64,000 nucleotides of DNA from Trifolium pratense. Taxonomy: Eukaryota > Streptophyta > Magnoliopsida > Fabales > Fabaceae. The stretch spans positions 36,696,338-36,760,337 of the forward strand of contig NC_060059.1 of NCBI RefSeq assembly GCF_020283565.1. The letters are read 5' to 3'. Below the pieces are notes generated by a model. The model made no database searches. It was not told the DNA's origin and was given only the letters and a program-made list of their open reading frames with translations. The stretch's first letter is position 1. The number at the start of each line of letters is the position of its first letter. The translations under genes were made by a program, and so were the position numbers. This document shows positions 48,190 to 61,340 of the stretch, one piece after another.

Positions 48190-48735
48190 GCTTTGTCATT
48201 TCTGGTGCTGCTTCTATGCTACGGGACTGGAGAGCAGTGTGTGTTATTGTATGTACATCAAGTCTAGCAGCGCATGCTGAAGGTGCCAATAATTTAGCGA
48301 AAATCGATGGTTGGGCAGGTAAAATGCAATGTAGATGTTTCCTTTCAGAAAAATTCTAACAAAGTTGGTATTGGTATATGTACCACAGATGAACATTGAA
48401 CTTTTATTTTAGCAAAATATGACTGATTTGCTCCTAAAAATGAAGTTCATGTTTGTGAAGCACTTTGGCTGTTGTCTGCGCTCAAGTGGGTGCACGAGCT
48501 CAACTTAGGACCAATAGATTTTGAAGTTGGATTGAAAGAGAGTGGTTGATAGATTTCATTCTTCAAGTAGAGATTTTACCGAATTCGGTGCTATTATTGA
48601 TCATTATAAATTAATTTTCTTTAGTTATTATAGAAACTCTAATGTAGAGTTTGTGCGGAGACATTATCAAATAGTTTTCAGATGTTGATCGATGTACAAA
48701 ATTGTATAAAAAAAATGTTATGCTACTTTCTGTCA
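48190..48735 (+). pseudogene. Heavily decayed LINE RNase H-like domain
   Basis: Across many stops and frame changes, segments read MQCRCFLSEK / NVDVSFQKN, EVHVCEALWLLSALKWVHEL, and NVEFVRRH, the order found in plant LINE RNase H-like domains. A short A tail occurs at 48709-48716. Confidence 0.6.
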
Positions 48736-48739
48736 AAAA

Positions 48740-50100
48740 AAGAATACGATATTTTATGCGTCAACAAAAATTATAATTCCTTCTGAGCTTAGGCCCTCAT
48801 GATTATAAAAAATATATATATAATTCCTTCAATAAAAAACAAAAAATTATAATACTTTAATTTTTAGAATTCAAGTTATAGTACATATAGGGACGACTAA
48901 TGAAATTTTAGGTGGTATTTTTTCAAAAAAACATTGAACGGTGTATAATAAAAAGAAAAGTTTTTTTTAACGTAAAAGGAAATGTTATTATTGAGTAAAT
49001 ATAATTTCTAATGTTTCAAACAGAAATAAATAAATAAAAATATTATTTTCTCTTTTTATAATAATAAAAAAATTATTTATTGTGAATGAACATTTTTTTT
49101 GGTTACTATTGTGGTATTCGTACATTAACTCAATTAGTAAAAATTAATTATTTTCAATAAAGAAAATCAATTATGATTCAATTTATATATAGAAATTTGA
49201 CTTAAAAATAATAATTATCATCAACCTAATTTGACTCAGTTGATAAAAATAGATAATTTTTAATTAAAAAAATAACTTGTGTAAAACAAAATAAAAAAAA
49301 GTAACTATTACTTCCGGTCCTTTTTATAAGGAATACTTTGAGAAAAAAATTGATCATTTTTATAAAAAACTTTTACCAATTTTTAAATCATTTAAATGTT
49401 TGATTTCACTTATGCCCTTATTTATTATGAAAAAAATATTAAATAAATTAGTTGAATTAAGAGTAATTAAATAAATATATACATGAAATAAATTTAAATT
49501 TATAAGAGTATTAAATGAAAATAACTATTTACAATATATTTTTTTGTGTGATTTTTTCAAAATATTTCTTATAAAAAAACAGGAGGGAATATTAGTTTAA
49601 CCAAATTGATAGCATTAAAATTTAATTACTGTCAATTAATCATGATTCATCACATTCTTATAACGGTTAATTTTTCTTAGCATTCAAATTCAAATTAATC
49701 TCAATAAATTATCGCAAATATAAAATACACTTAATAGGAAATGTTATATCTAGAGAGAGTAAGTAAATAATGATCATTTCCCAATCAAATGCTTAATTCT
49801 TGTCACAATAATACTAATATTAATATTAATAATACTCTAATTAAAGTTTAATCAACAATTGAACATAGTGCAGTTTTTACACAAATGTTTAATATGAATT
49901 AATTATTTCTCTACCTCATATCATTAGAATAGATTGTAGCGAAGTAATTTGACGGAAACGATAAATTTTACACCGTTCATGCATCTCCAACTATAGTATT
50001 TTTTATTTATTTATTTGTTGGAATTGGAAAATTAATACAATGATACTTGTCCTTATCACAGCACCATCGACTTTTCCAAACTTTGTCGTCGTTAGATTCC
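48740..50100. other. AT-rich spacer upstream of the JmjC gene
   Basis: No gene seen. Includes the Stowaway-like element at 49312-49589; the rest is low-complexity AT-rich DNA. Confidence 0.45.
49312..49589. mobile_element. Stowaway-like MITE
   Basis: A 278-bp element between TA dinucleotides. Left end CTTCCGGTCCTTTTTATAAG and right end TTATAAAAAAACAGGAGGGAA form an imperfect inverted pair. Confidence 0.65.
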
Positions 50101-50153
50101 CAAGAGAGTCCCAAACACACACTTTCTCTCTCCTCTCTCTGTTGTTATTGTTA

Positions 50154-50173
50154 CTCTCTCTCTCTCTCTCTCT
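50154..50173 (+). repeat. (CT)n tract in the JmjC 5' UTR
   Basis: A pure CT run about 150 bp upstream of the ATG; further CT-rich sequence precedes it (50124-50140). Such tracts are common in plant leaders. Confidence 0.8.
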
Positions 50174-50320
50174 GCATTGAACACTGTGTTTTTACACTTA
50201 CCCTTCTCTGTCTTTAAACTTCATCATCATGACTCTGTTGTCCAAATTTCAATATTCATAATTCATCATCATAGTTCAAAAGAGTGAAACAAAAAAAATA
50301 ATTTCATTTTTAGTTTCTAA

Positions 50321-53300
50321 ATGGATGAAACTGGTGTTGAAGATGAGTTTAAGAGGTGTATTAGAAAAGGGTCTAATGGATGGAGGTGTAAAGAGAAAGC
50401 TTTACCTGAAAAAAACCAATGTGAGAAGCACCATTTGTATAGTATTGAGAGAAGCAAAACGATGAAGGAAAGTAGTTCTGGTGAAAAGAAAGGTACAAAA
50501 AGAAAAGGTGAAGAGAGTTTACAAAATGGGGCTGGTGTTGATGATGGTGGTAATGGGTTGTTTGGTGGTGGTGGTGGTGGTGATGGTGGTTTTGGAGAGA
50601 TTTTTGGTGGAGGTGATGAAGTGAATGGTAGTGTTGGTTGTGAAAGTTTTAATCTTTGGCAACAAGATGGTCAACAAGTTGGGGTTTTTGAACAAGGGAG
50701 TGGAAAATTAGGTCAATTTCTTGGTGATGGAGTTGAGTTTATAGGTGGGTTTGTTGAGGATGGGAATAGGGTTAATGGTGGTTTAGGTCAGCCATGGAGT
50801 GGTGTTGGTGTATTTGGAAATGCTGGTGGTGTTTCTGGTGTTGGTAAAGATGATCATGGAAATGGGGTTGATGGTGTTTGTGGAAATGATTCACTTGGTT
50901 TTCATTCTGAAAGAGTTGGAGGGTTGGTTAGTGGTGAAACTGGTCTTGGGGATTTATATGATCGTAGTTTTCAAGCTTTTGTTAGTCAAGGTAGGGTTTG
51001 TGATGAAGATGTGAATTTAGTTGTTGATGGAACTGGTTTTCAAGGGTTGGGTGGTGAAAGTGCTAATGATTTTAGAGGTGAGGTTGGTGGGGGTGTTGGA
51101 AATGTAGTTCAGTGTGGCGGTAAATGTGAAGGCGAAAAAAATGTTGGTAGTATATTAGAGGGGACCGAGTCAAGTAACAAGATGGGAGCTATTGGCGTGG
51201 AAGAGAGAACGGAGGAGTTATTAAGTGGTGGAGTTTCTATCAATGAAGAGGCAAAAGGTGAAGTTTTGAAAAGGGATAACTTAGCCTTGGATGGAGAAAC
51301 TGTTTGTGGAAGTGGTAATGCCGGAACGATTGGGACGAGCGCTGTTGAAGCTTTAGAGAATGAAGAATTGGTGTTTTGTGGTAAGGCTGATCAGGAAGGT
51401 GTGGCTGTGGATGAGATTGCAAGGACAAAGAAGTGTGGTCAATGGGAAGATTGGAAGCGTGGAAGGGAGGTTATTTTGGCGGTTGGTTATGAAGTTGCTG
51501 GGGTTGGTGACATTAACGAACCAAGAAAGCGTCGTAGAAGATCAAAGGATTCGGTAAACAAAGAGAAGAATGTCGTGGAGGTTAGTAGTGAAACTGCTGC
51601 TGAGATAGCTAGGCCAAAGAAGCGTGGTCGGCCAAAAAATCGGAAACGTAAGGAGATTGTCATGGACGTTAGTAACGAGGATGTCGGTGATGGTGAGATT
51701 GCGAGACCGAAGAAGCGCGGTCGACCAAAGGGTTATAACTGTCGAAAGAAGATTGTCATTGAGGTTAGTAATAAAGTTATTGTTAAAGGTGAGATTGCAG
51801 TAGCTATGAAGCCTTGTCGATCAAAGAATGTGATAAACGAAGGAGCAGATGAGATTGCAACAAAAGGTTTAGAAACCAAAATGATGAGCGTTCCATGTCA
51901 AAAAGGTGCAGACGAGGTTGCAAGCCTAACTAATAAACTTGGTCCTGCATTGCGTACAAGGAATAAATTGAGAAGCATTGGATTTGAGGGTCATGAGCAT
52001 CCAGGAAGGTCTAGTGATGTTTGTCTTGAAGATGATGATGGAACCACAAATGTTTTGCCAAGTGGTTTAGAGATTACTAAATTGGCTCCTTTATGTGATG
52101 AGCAGGAAGAAGGGATTCCTTCTGAAGCCACCAAACATATTGAAAACATAATTGCACAGCCAATTGTTAAGCGTGGTCGACCGAAGGGATCAGCGAACAA
52201 GGAGAAAAAACTAGAAGACCAGGAATTGTCTGTCCAAACCCTTGGTCAAGATGAGGTTCAAAATATTAAACCAAAGATGGGTCGACCAAAGGGGTCTAAA
52301 AATAGGAAGAAAAATATTGCTGGCGAAGCTCAAAACGAGTTACATAAGAAGAAAGGGCGTGGTAGGCCAAAGGGTTCTGGAAATAAGCAAAAGGAGATTG
52401 TTGTTCGATTGGAATCGAAGATTGAAAGGCGTGGTAGGCCAAAGGGTTCAGGCAAAAAGCAAAAGCGGGCTGCGTCTCGATTTGCTTCACAGATTGAAAG
52501 TCAGAAGAGTACTCGTGTTTATGGTCTTTTGAGTACGATGATGCCACAGAAGCATATGAATGAGGAGTCCATTTCACCGCCGGATGGTCAAGTAAATAAG
52601 GAAGAAAAGTCAGATTTTGTCTCAGAGTGTTCAAAGTATCCCGGAATTGAAAAGAGGACAAAAGGATTGATGAGTGAATCCAGCAATGTCCATAAGAGGT
52701 GCAGTGAAAGACTAAGAACATTGCCAACTGACCACAAGAATTATCAAGAAGTTGAAGTGGAAGAAGATTTTTCTGAAATGGAGGTGGAAGAAACTATAAA
52801 CCATGATGAATTGGAATCTTCAGATTTGATGGTGAAAGTTGCGCTTTAAAGTTACATTCTTTAGAGTTTTTATTAGTACCTTAGCATTGATTGTTTCTCT
52901 TTTGACATTGAATTTGATTCTCTTTGTAGGGTGACTCAGAGATAAAAAAGGAGCGTAGAAATTCAAGGTGCCATCAGTGCTGGAAGAAAAGTAGGACTGG
53001 TCTCGTCGTTTGTACCAAGTGCAAAAGAAAGAAATATTGTTATGGGTGCATAGCAAAATGGTAATGTTAAGTGCAATTTTTTCCTCAGGGTTCTACTTTC
53101 CAATGAATTTCACTTTGGTTAATCCAATGAGAATGTTTCATGGGAGAAATATAGTTCTATTAACTTTGAAATATTATAGCGTTATAGAAATTAGTTAATA
53201 TTGTATAACTCAAATTATGTTATAGTTACTGATTGTAGATAAGTTCTGATGTTGTTATGATATTTAAATTTGAAAAATATAGGTACCAAGATAAGACTAG

Positions 53301-56300
53301 AGAGGAGATAGAGACCGCGTGTCCCTTTTGTCTTGAATATTGCAATTGCCGACTGTGCTTAAAGAAAACTATATCCACAATGGTATGTGCTTTCATTCTT
53401 TTGCATTCTATAATGCTTTGAATTATTTTTGTGCCTTCGCAATTCGTGTGAAATGAATTATTTGTCCACAGGATGAAAATGGTGAAGCAGATAGAGATGC
53501 TAAATTACAAAAATTGCTTTTCTTGCTTAAAAATATTTTGCCCTTACTCCAATATATCCAACGGGAGCAGAAATCAGAATTGGAAGTAGAAGCAAGCATA
53601 CACGGTACTCTTATTTGATTTGGTTAGTGTTATCAAGTAGATGGACCGATGATTTCAAATGTACAATATTGTGCTGTTTCCTCAGGTTCCTTGATGGTGG
53701 AAGAGGAGGATATTCTGCAGGCAACAGTTGATGATGATGATCGAGTTTATTGGTATTATATCACGGACTCTCGCATGTTTTTGTTTAAGTATTCGTTTTA
53801 CTTAACTGCATTATGATTATGCTCTAGTATGCTCTGAAGTATATATAACCTTTAGCAAGCTTAAAGATTCACTTGCATTGCATCTGATAACTAACTTCCC
53901 TGATGGAAGAGGAACTCATGTCCAACTGCACACATTTCATTAATCATAGCTTGTTGCTTACTAGGATTGGACAATGCCTCCCCTGTAATCTTACAAAATA
54001 GGCACAAAAGACAAGGAATAAAGACAACCTAATATGTAGGCGGTAAGCGATGATAGCTCAAAATAACATAACACGGAGAAGGGTTAGGAGTGGATTTGAT
54101 AAATGGGAATACCAAGTTCAAAAGGTCGGGCCATAACAGATAGTAGAGTTGGAGTTTGAGGAGAGTTCGCAGGAGCCTCGTCCCCGACAAAAATACTATA
54201 AGTGAAGGCTTAGGTGCTAGATTGGAATCAGTCTAACATTGTTGGACCTGAAAAGGACAAACATGAGTAGTAATAGAGTACTGTAGCGTGTAGCGCAAGC
54301 TATGCCCTGGAAGGCTTCTAACTGTAACAGAATTACAGAAACAGAAAGTGCTGACTCAGCACCTAGACTAACAGCCTTGTAACTAACTAACTAACTAACT
54401 ATCTAACTAAACTTGTGTCAGTTAGACATTTCCGGTATAAATGCCAAAGTGAAGTGTAATTGCAAGTTAACAATTCATATGATTCAATACAATAATATTG
54501 ATAATTGAATTTCCCTTAGTTTCTCTCACTCTCAGTTTCTATTAAGTAGGATTGTCTTGAACCTGTTTGTTTTTCCTTTTTGTCATATTATGTTAAAACT
54601 TACTACAAGAGAAGTTAATATTTGAGTAAGTAAATTGTTGATCAGAAAAATGTTGATTCTCCTTTTCCTTATTTGGCACTGGTATTTGTGGAATTTATTT
54701 TATTACCATAGATAGGTACTCATCTGAATTAATTTCAGCTTTAACTCCAATTATCTCATATATCTCATTTTATAAACTGAAGGAATATGTTGCAAAATTT
54801 GACTCATCTTATTTTACATACTTTGATTAACTAATTTTCTGATTCAGATTTGTTGATTTTCTTGTTTCACAGTGACAACTGCAATACATCCATTGTCAAT
54901 TTCCACAGAAGTTGTACCAATCCTTATTGTCGGTACGATCTGTGTCTCACTTGTTGCACGGAACTGAGAAATGGAGTTCATTGCGAAGATATTCCTGCTA
55001 GTGGTAATGAGGAAATGGTTGATACACCACCTGAAACTATTGCTTGGAGAGCAGAGACAAATGGTAGCATTCCTTGCCCTCCAAAAGCTAGGGGAGGTTG
55101 TGGTACCGGTATTCTTTCGCTGAGGCGCCTATTCAAAGATAATTGGATTGACAAACTGACTAGAGGCGCAGAGGAACTTACAATCAAATATAACCCACCC
55201 ATTGTTGATCTTTCTCTAGGATGTTCAGAATGCCATATTTTTGAGGAAGATGCAGCACATGATTCTGCAAGGAAGGCAGCTTCCAGAGAAACCGGTCATG
55301 ACAACTTTTTGTACTGTCCAGATGCCGTTGAAATTGGAGACGCAGAATTTGAGCATTTCCAAAGACACTGGATGAGAGGCGAACCTGTTATTGTAAGGAA
55401 TGCTTATAAAAAGGCTACTGGCCTTAGCTGGGACCCAATGGTGATGTGGAGAGCTTTTAGGGGGGCAAAGAAAATATTAAAAGAGGAGGCAGTTACTTTT
55501 AAAGCCATCGACTGCTTGGATTGGTGCGAGGTTTGTGTTTGGATTTCTAGATTGAATTTGCCTATACATGAAATTAGTCGTGCAAAAAATCATATTAATT
55601 GTCTAAAGTTGTATATGTTGTCACACAAAAACTATCTTGAGAAGTCTCTTAACAATTTGGATCATCAAACAATAATCAACTCACTTATTTTTCACCTTTT
55701 GGTTTGAAATTTTTAATATTATGTGTTCTTTATGGTGATGCAGGTACAAGTTAACGCCTTTCAGTTCTTCAAAGGCTACTTGACAGGGCGTAGCTACACC
55801 GATGGATGGCCGGAGATGCTGAAGCTAAAGGATTGGCCACCATCAAATTTTTTTGAAGAGTGTTTGCCAAGGCATGGTGCTGAGTTTACAGCGATGCTTC
55901 CTTTTAGTGATTATACACATCCCAAATCCGGTGTTTTAAACCTTGCCACAAAGCTCCCTGCCCTTTTGAAGCCAGATTTGGGTCCTAAAACATACATTGC
56001 TTATGGAGCTTTAGAAGAGTTGAGTAGAGGTGATTCTGTGACAAAACTACATTGTGACATTTCAGATGCAGTAAGTTCTTAAATTAGAGATTTCTTCTGC
56101 TTGAATTTATCATACACAAATAATAGTGCCAACCATTATTATGTAAAGTTGTTCTATTTCTACTTAACTTATACACCCCTATTCAAACACTCTAAAGTTG
56201 GAACACGTAAATCAGCTAACTGATTTTTTAAGTTAACAAAACCGGTAACAATATTGCTCAAATTCGTGTTTTGCCAATGGTATGACCCAAGTCGTGGTAG

Positions 56301-58652
56301 TTTACACTTGGAATATAAAATAATAACCAAACAACACTGCTTATCAAATATATATCTTGTATTTCGTGAAAAGATCAAGTATGTTGAGATTTACTGGCAT
56401 TGAAAGCCGAAACTAGTTTTATCGGTTTAAATGATCAGCTTATAAATTCTCCAAAGGATCCCAAAGTACTTGAGCTGGATTGTTAGACAAGAAATAAATA
56501 GTTGCATGTAAAATTGGAAACTACACTGATTCATCAGAATAATTAAATATTTAGTGACGATTTGTGTCGCATGTCAACATACAGGTTTTTTCATTTCTCA
56601 TGTTATGCGCCGGGTGCTAATTCCACTAATGCAGTTACGTTATGCATTGATCAGGTCAATATTCTGACACACACAGCTGATGTAAATGTACCAACATGGC
56701 AATCCAGAATCATAAAAAAGTTAAAGAAGAAGTATGAAGCTGAAGATATGCGCGAGCTCTATGGTCAAGACATTAAGGCAGCTGGTTCACGTGGACGAAA
56801 ACGCAAAAATTGTCGCGTAGATAATGCCGTGGATCCTAAAATCCCTGAAAAAGAAGACATTAGGGGTAGAGACTCAACCTTACTTGGAAGTCATGGAAAA
56901 GAAGAGAAACTTGATGCAGAAGCTTGTGTTCAAGAATTCTCTGAACCCAACAAAAATAAATTAGATTTAAATGTGAGTGAACAGGAAATCATTGATTCAC
57001 CAAGGTTTCAGCAATTTGATCTCAATAGTCACGATTCCAGTTTCCTGGTTCCTGGAAATGATTGTGATAATGTGGAACAACGGTGTTCACCACCAGGTGA
57101 TGGATCTTGTAAAGGAATTTCATCAGGTATTGATAATCAACCTTGTTGTGAAACTGTCAATGGATTAGATTCTTCAGATGAGTCCAGTTCGGATATTGAG
57201 ACTGACAAAATAGAGTCAGTTGAAAATGACATATCGGGTAATGATGTTCATTTGGAGACTCAATATGGGAGTGCATTGTGGGACATATTCCGTAGGCAGG
57301 ACGTACCAAAACTAACGGAGTACCTAAATAAACACTTTAGAGAGTTTCGCCACGTAACTAGTCTTCCAGTGAGTTATGTAAGTACAGTTGCCTTACCTTC
57401 ATTGGATTATTGTTGTATTTGGATTATTTTGCTTTCTAAATTGATATGCTTTTCTCATCTTTGGCTTCAGGTGATTCATCCTATTCATGACCAGCACCTT
57501 TATTTAAATGAGAAGCACAAAAAGCAACTCAAGCTAGAATATGGTATGAAATTATGCTTTAATCAGTGATTCCTTTTACGTGGATTTTGTAGCCATTAAC
57601 TTTTTTTTCATACCAGGTGTTGAACCGTGGACGTTTGAGCAATATCTTGGAGAAGCTGTTTTCATACCTGCAGGATGTCCACATCAAGTGAGAAATAGAA
57701 AGGTAAATAAGGAAATAAAATCAAAGAAAAACTTAAAAGAACATTTTACCTGCAATCTCGTACTTGATCTTTAGCACCAAATAAAAGAGGTAATACTTAT
57801 TTTATATACAGAAACCTCATCAAATTAGGTCTCTAAATAGTTTTTTCAAGATAGCCTAAACTAATCTCATAATCGTGTAATGTTTGCAGGCCTAGCTCAG
57901 GCCTATTTCCACCCTGACGAGACCTTTTTTTATCTTTAATTTTGTGTTATATAATTTGACTGAGTTATTCTCTTTCCCAGTCTTGCATAAAAGTGGCTAT
58001 GGACTTCGTTTCACCTGAGAATGTTCAGGAATGTGTTCGATTGACAGAGGAATTTCGCTTACTTCCAAAAACCCACAAATCTAAGGAAGATAAATTAGAG
58101 GTACATAACATCATTCTGGAGCACATTATGGCCTAAAATTTTGAAATACTCATATGACAATTTGTTGTTTATGAATAATACAAATGGAAATGGTTATTTA
58201 TATTTGTTGGTCAACCCACTTGGGTTGGTCTGGTGGTATTGGTTTGGGACCTGGAAGTGTGCTCCTCTTTAAGGTCTCAGGTTCGATTCTCTCTGTTGCC
58301 AATTTGAGTGGGCTAATTTAGCTTCTCCAAAAAAAAATATATATATTTGTTGGCCGCACATTTCACAAATTTGTTAAATATTTCATTCTTTCTATGTAGC
58401 TTCAAGGATAGTACAGGATGTTATAATTTGCATGCTGTGTTAGTTTTTTTATACCATCTACTATACATTAGTTAGTTACTTTTTTTAATTTTTAATATTA
58501 TAGTGAAGATGCATTCATTATTTATGCACTGTATCTAGTCTAGAGGTATTTCTTATACTCCATATATTATTTGTTCATAGATAAAGAAGATGGCACTCTA
58601 TGCTGCTGATGTTGCTATTGCTGAAGCCACTGAACTCCTGGGAGCTAAATGA
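50321..58652 (+). CDS. KDM3-type JmjC histone demethylase with WRC, AT-hooks and zinc finger, 1,663 aa, 12 exons
   Basis: Exons: 50321-52831, 52930-53060, 53283-53382, 53472-53604, 53686-53752, 54873-55530, 55744-56070, 56655-57368, 57471-57543, 57617-57702, 57981-58100, 58581-58652. An in-frame TAA directly precedes the ATG. Order: WRC domain (C13, C23, C34, H37); long Gly/Glu-rich stretch; six RGRPK-type AT-hooks (near residues 431, 462, 616, 651, 679, 703); RING-like Cys-rich finger from about 851; second Cys/His cluster at the start of exon 6; JmjC domain from about 1200. Fe(II) ligands are H1303 and D1305 (LHCDISDA) and H1594 (GCPHQ); the stretch between them holds the acidic insertion usual in plant KDM3 proteins. 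The catalytic triad is intact, so it should remove H3K9 methylation using 2-oxoglutarate in the nucleus. It is JMJ25-like; the exact orthologue is not assignable here. Confidence 0.93.
53940..54550. mobile_element. Retroelement-derived insertion in JmjC intron 5
   Basis: Intron 5 (53753-54872) is the longest and contains LTR-like sequence: TATA-like GGTATAAATGCC near 54434, a (TAAC)n run near 54377-54400, and TTCAATACAATAATATTG before a CT-rich end. It resembles a solo LTR with some internal sequence. Ends not defined. Confidence 0.5.
58208..58340 (+). mobile_element. Au-like tRNA-derived SINE in JmjC intron 11
   Basis: A-box-like GTTGGTCTGGTGGTATTGG, then GTGTGCTCCTC, B box CAGGTTCGATTCTC, CCAATTTGAGTGGGCTAATT, and a terminal TTCTCC plus A-rich tail. 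This order matches Au-type SINEs of legumes. Confidence 0.75.
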
Positions 58653-58657
58653 GGTTT

Positions 58658-59111
58658 GGGCCTGTTTGTTATAGATTTTTTCAAAATAGATTCTTGTAGT
58701 GTTAGATAATTTTGAGTAAAAAAAATTTACAAAGAAATTTTTTATAAAAGTTTCAAATGAGAATTTGGTTTGAATAGTTATTCTTAAAATGTTATTTTAG
58801 GTATTTGATCATTTTGTTGAAACTTTTTTTGGATATCAAAATTTCGAAAAATCATTTAATTTTGAAGCTATTTCAAATAGATTTTCATAAAAATCATTTT
58901 TGAATACAACTTTTTCAAACCCTTGTGATTTTGACTATGTTTTGATCTTCAATAATGTGTGTTTATGTTATATGATGTCAAAATTAGTGTTTCAATTTAG
59001 AAAAAACGAATATAAAAAAACTTGTAATATTTTGAAAAATGGTTTTAGAAAATCTATTTTCAAAAATACAAAGAAAAAATCTATTTTTTTAAAGGTGAAA
59101 CAAACAGGCCC
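58658..59111. mobile_element. hAT-like MITE directly after the JmjC stop codon
   Basis: A 454-bp AT-rich element with perfect 13-bp termini GGGCCTGTTTGTT and AACAAACAGGCCC. It begins 6 bases after the TGA at 58650-58652, so the 3' UTR must start in or skip over it. No exact target duplication could be seen. Confidence 0.75.
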
Positions 59112-60505
59112 AAAAACTAAAAAGGCCTCACTATACTAAACTTGAGGTAAAAAAACTTTTTCGAAAGATAATTTCAGAGTATGTGACCGTTGCATGGTGC
59201 AGCGGACTGTAGAACCGTTAGATCCGAATACAAGTTAGCTTCTAACAGTTCTATACTCCTCTGACTCTTCCAATGATTTAGGTAAACTTACCTTATGGAT
59301 CCTATATTCACATATTTTTAAAAAAGGTCAAATTGTATGTTACTGTGATATGATCTTTTTATTATATTAATCAATAGCATAAATTATATATTTAGTTGAT
59401 TTATTTTAATTTAGGGCAATCTTGCAGTTTTCAGATGAAGCTGAAGTCGCGCCCATCAACAACTTTTTGACAAATATTTTGCTGTTGCTGTTGGTTTTAT
59501 TTATTTTGATTTTAACCATTCGCAAAGAGCCTGTAAATGTGCCTGTATCATTTAACTCATTCGAAATTCCATCAAAGTTCAAGTTGAATGTTGGTTGCTG
59601 CTGAATTTTACATCAAAGTTCAACTAGAGACCGGCAAGATGTGTAGAGTAATGCCAAGTACTCATGAATTTTTTGAAGAACAGTGTGCATCAACTTTCAA
59701 ATCCAAGTACTAACTAGCCAGTTGAATGTTTCAAGATGTTGTTGGAAAATAGTTCTAGCCAGTTTGAATATTTTTAGCTAGATTCTTGTATGACCGACTG
59801 ATTTACCTTGTTCGACGTTTTTCTTTCATTTTGTAAATCCTAATCCCTGATTTTGAATCCATGTAGGCCGTTCTAGGGGATTTGGATTCTTCCCAATCGC
59901 AAGGTCATAGACCTCGGTTGTTCAATGAAAATTAGACGGTTTATGTCTTGACATGTATTTTCGATCTGGTGAAGTAAGATTTACAAAGTCGTCTGGTCAT
60001 CATCCAATAGTTGATCTTCGGTTATAGGGATTTTGATTCGGATTTCGAATGAAGATACTACACTATCCAAAGTATCTGGTATATTGTCAAGAAGGATATG
60101 GCTATCTAGGTACGAATTAACTTGCATCACAAACTACCGAAGATCTTATGGACAAGATGATCTACTTGTAGCATAAATTTGTCGGTGAGGTATGCTTATA
60201 TAAATTATTCAACTTATAAGCAGGTGAAAACTAATAATAAAACTTTATAAGATAATTACTGCCAATTTTATCAACTGAGAAAAAGGAAAACTTCAATACT
60301 ACCTCTAATTATATAAGCGATAGTTAAGTTAATAATTTTTTTTAACAAGTTAATAACAGTTGATGTATTTGGTTCAAATTTTGAACAAGATACATTTTTG
60401 TTGATTCAAGTATCTCTTATACTTAGTATGTACAGAGTATATAATTACAAAAGTTGGTAACATATCGTCATATATATAATACACACCCACCAACTTTTAT
60501 GAAAG
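59112..60505. other. JmjC 3' flank and spacer
   Basis: May include the rest of the JmjC 3' UTR. A 60-codon open frame at 59422-59604 has one hydrophobic segment but no known domain and starts without clear gene context. Nothing else recognised. Confidence 0.35.
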
Positions 60506-60510
60506 TGTGG

Positions 60511-61010
60511 GTTAGCATTGTACACCTTTTTGTTTGGACAAAACAATCCAATTTCTCCTTTTCTAAAACAAGGCAAGATAAAGGGTAACTTTGTAATTTG
60601 GGATAAAAAATGTACATTGCTCTACCAAAAAAAATAACATTGACCTGGAAGTAAAAAAAAAATCAGATCTGCTTCTTCTATTTTCACCTCTCTTCACAAT
60701 TTAATCCTTTGAATCAAATGAAAAGTATTATCATGTTTTTGGATAAAACATAGTAACTCATTTCTCTTCATTCAAATTCAAAATAAAAGTAAAACAACAC
60801 TCCCACTTCAACTACACATGAAAAGCAATATCATGTTTTTGGAGAAGAGTTGGATTAAAAGTAACGCTAAAAAATAAAATTAAATCTCAAATTACAAAGT
60901 TACTCTTCTTTTTTTTTTTATAAAACATTAGCGTGCATAGGCATCACATGATAAAGGGAAATTGAGTTGTTTTGTCCAAATAAAAAGGTGTACATATTAA
61001 CATTACTCAT
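60511..61010. mobile_element. Foldback MITE (~500 bp)
   Basis: Left GTACACCTTTTTGTTTGGAC (60519) is inverted at the right as GTCCAAATAAAAAGGTGTAC (60976-60995), with further inner pairs (CAATCCAATTTCTCC / GGGAAATTGAGTTG). A direct internal word, ATCATGTTTTTGGA, occurs twice. No target duplication seen. Confidence 0.6.
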
Positions 61011-61340
61011 ATATAATTACACCAACACCTTAATATATCGATACCATTTCTAACTTTTATATTATCTTTTCTCTCTTCATTTTTTTCCTCTCTTTTTGAA
61101 ACCGACATTGATACTCATTTGTACATATAATGATAAATACGTCACATTTTGTGTCTACACATGATATTGATACGTCACATTGACATTGTCATTTGTACAT
61201 ACGTATACGTAGAGTAATGTCACATTTTGTGCCAAAAAAATTAAGATATTGATTTTTTTTTGTCAAGTAGTCTAGTAACTATTTAAGACATTAATTTTAG
61301 GCGGATCAAGACTATGATACAAGTAATATAATTCTTTTAA

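Noticed and set aside
52296..52727. 143-codon minus-strand frame opposite the JmjC first exon
   Set aside because: It is a shadow of the AT-hook-rich coding strand; no homology recognised.
59422..59604. 60-codon frame with a membrane-like segment downstream of the JmjC gene
   Set aside because: No family recognised, no clear start context, and it may lie in the JmjC 3' UTR.
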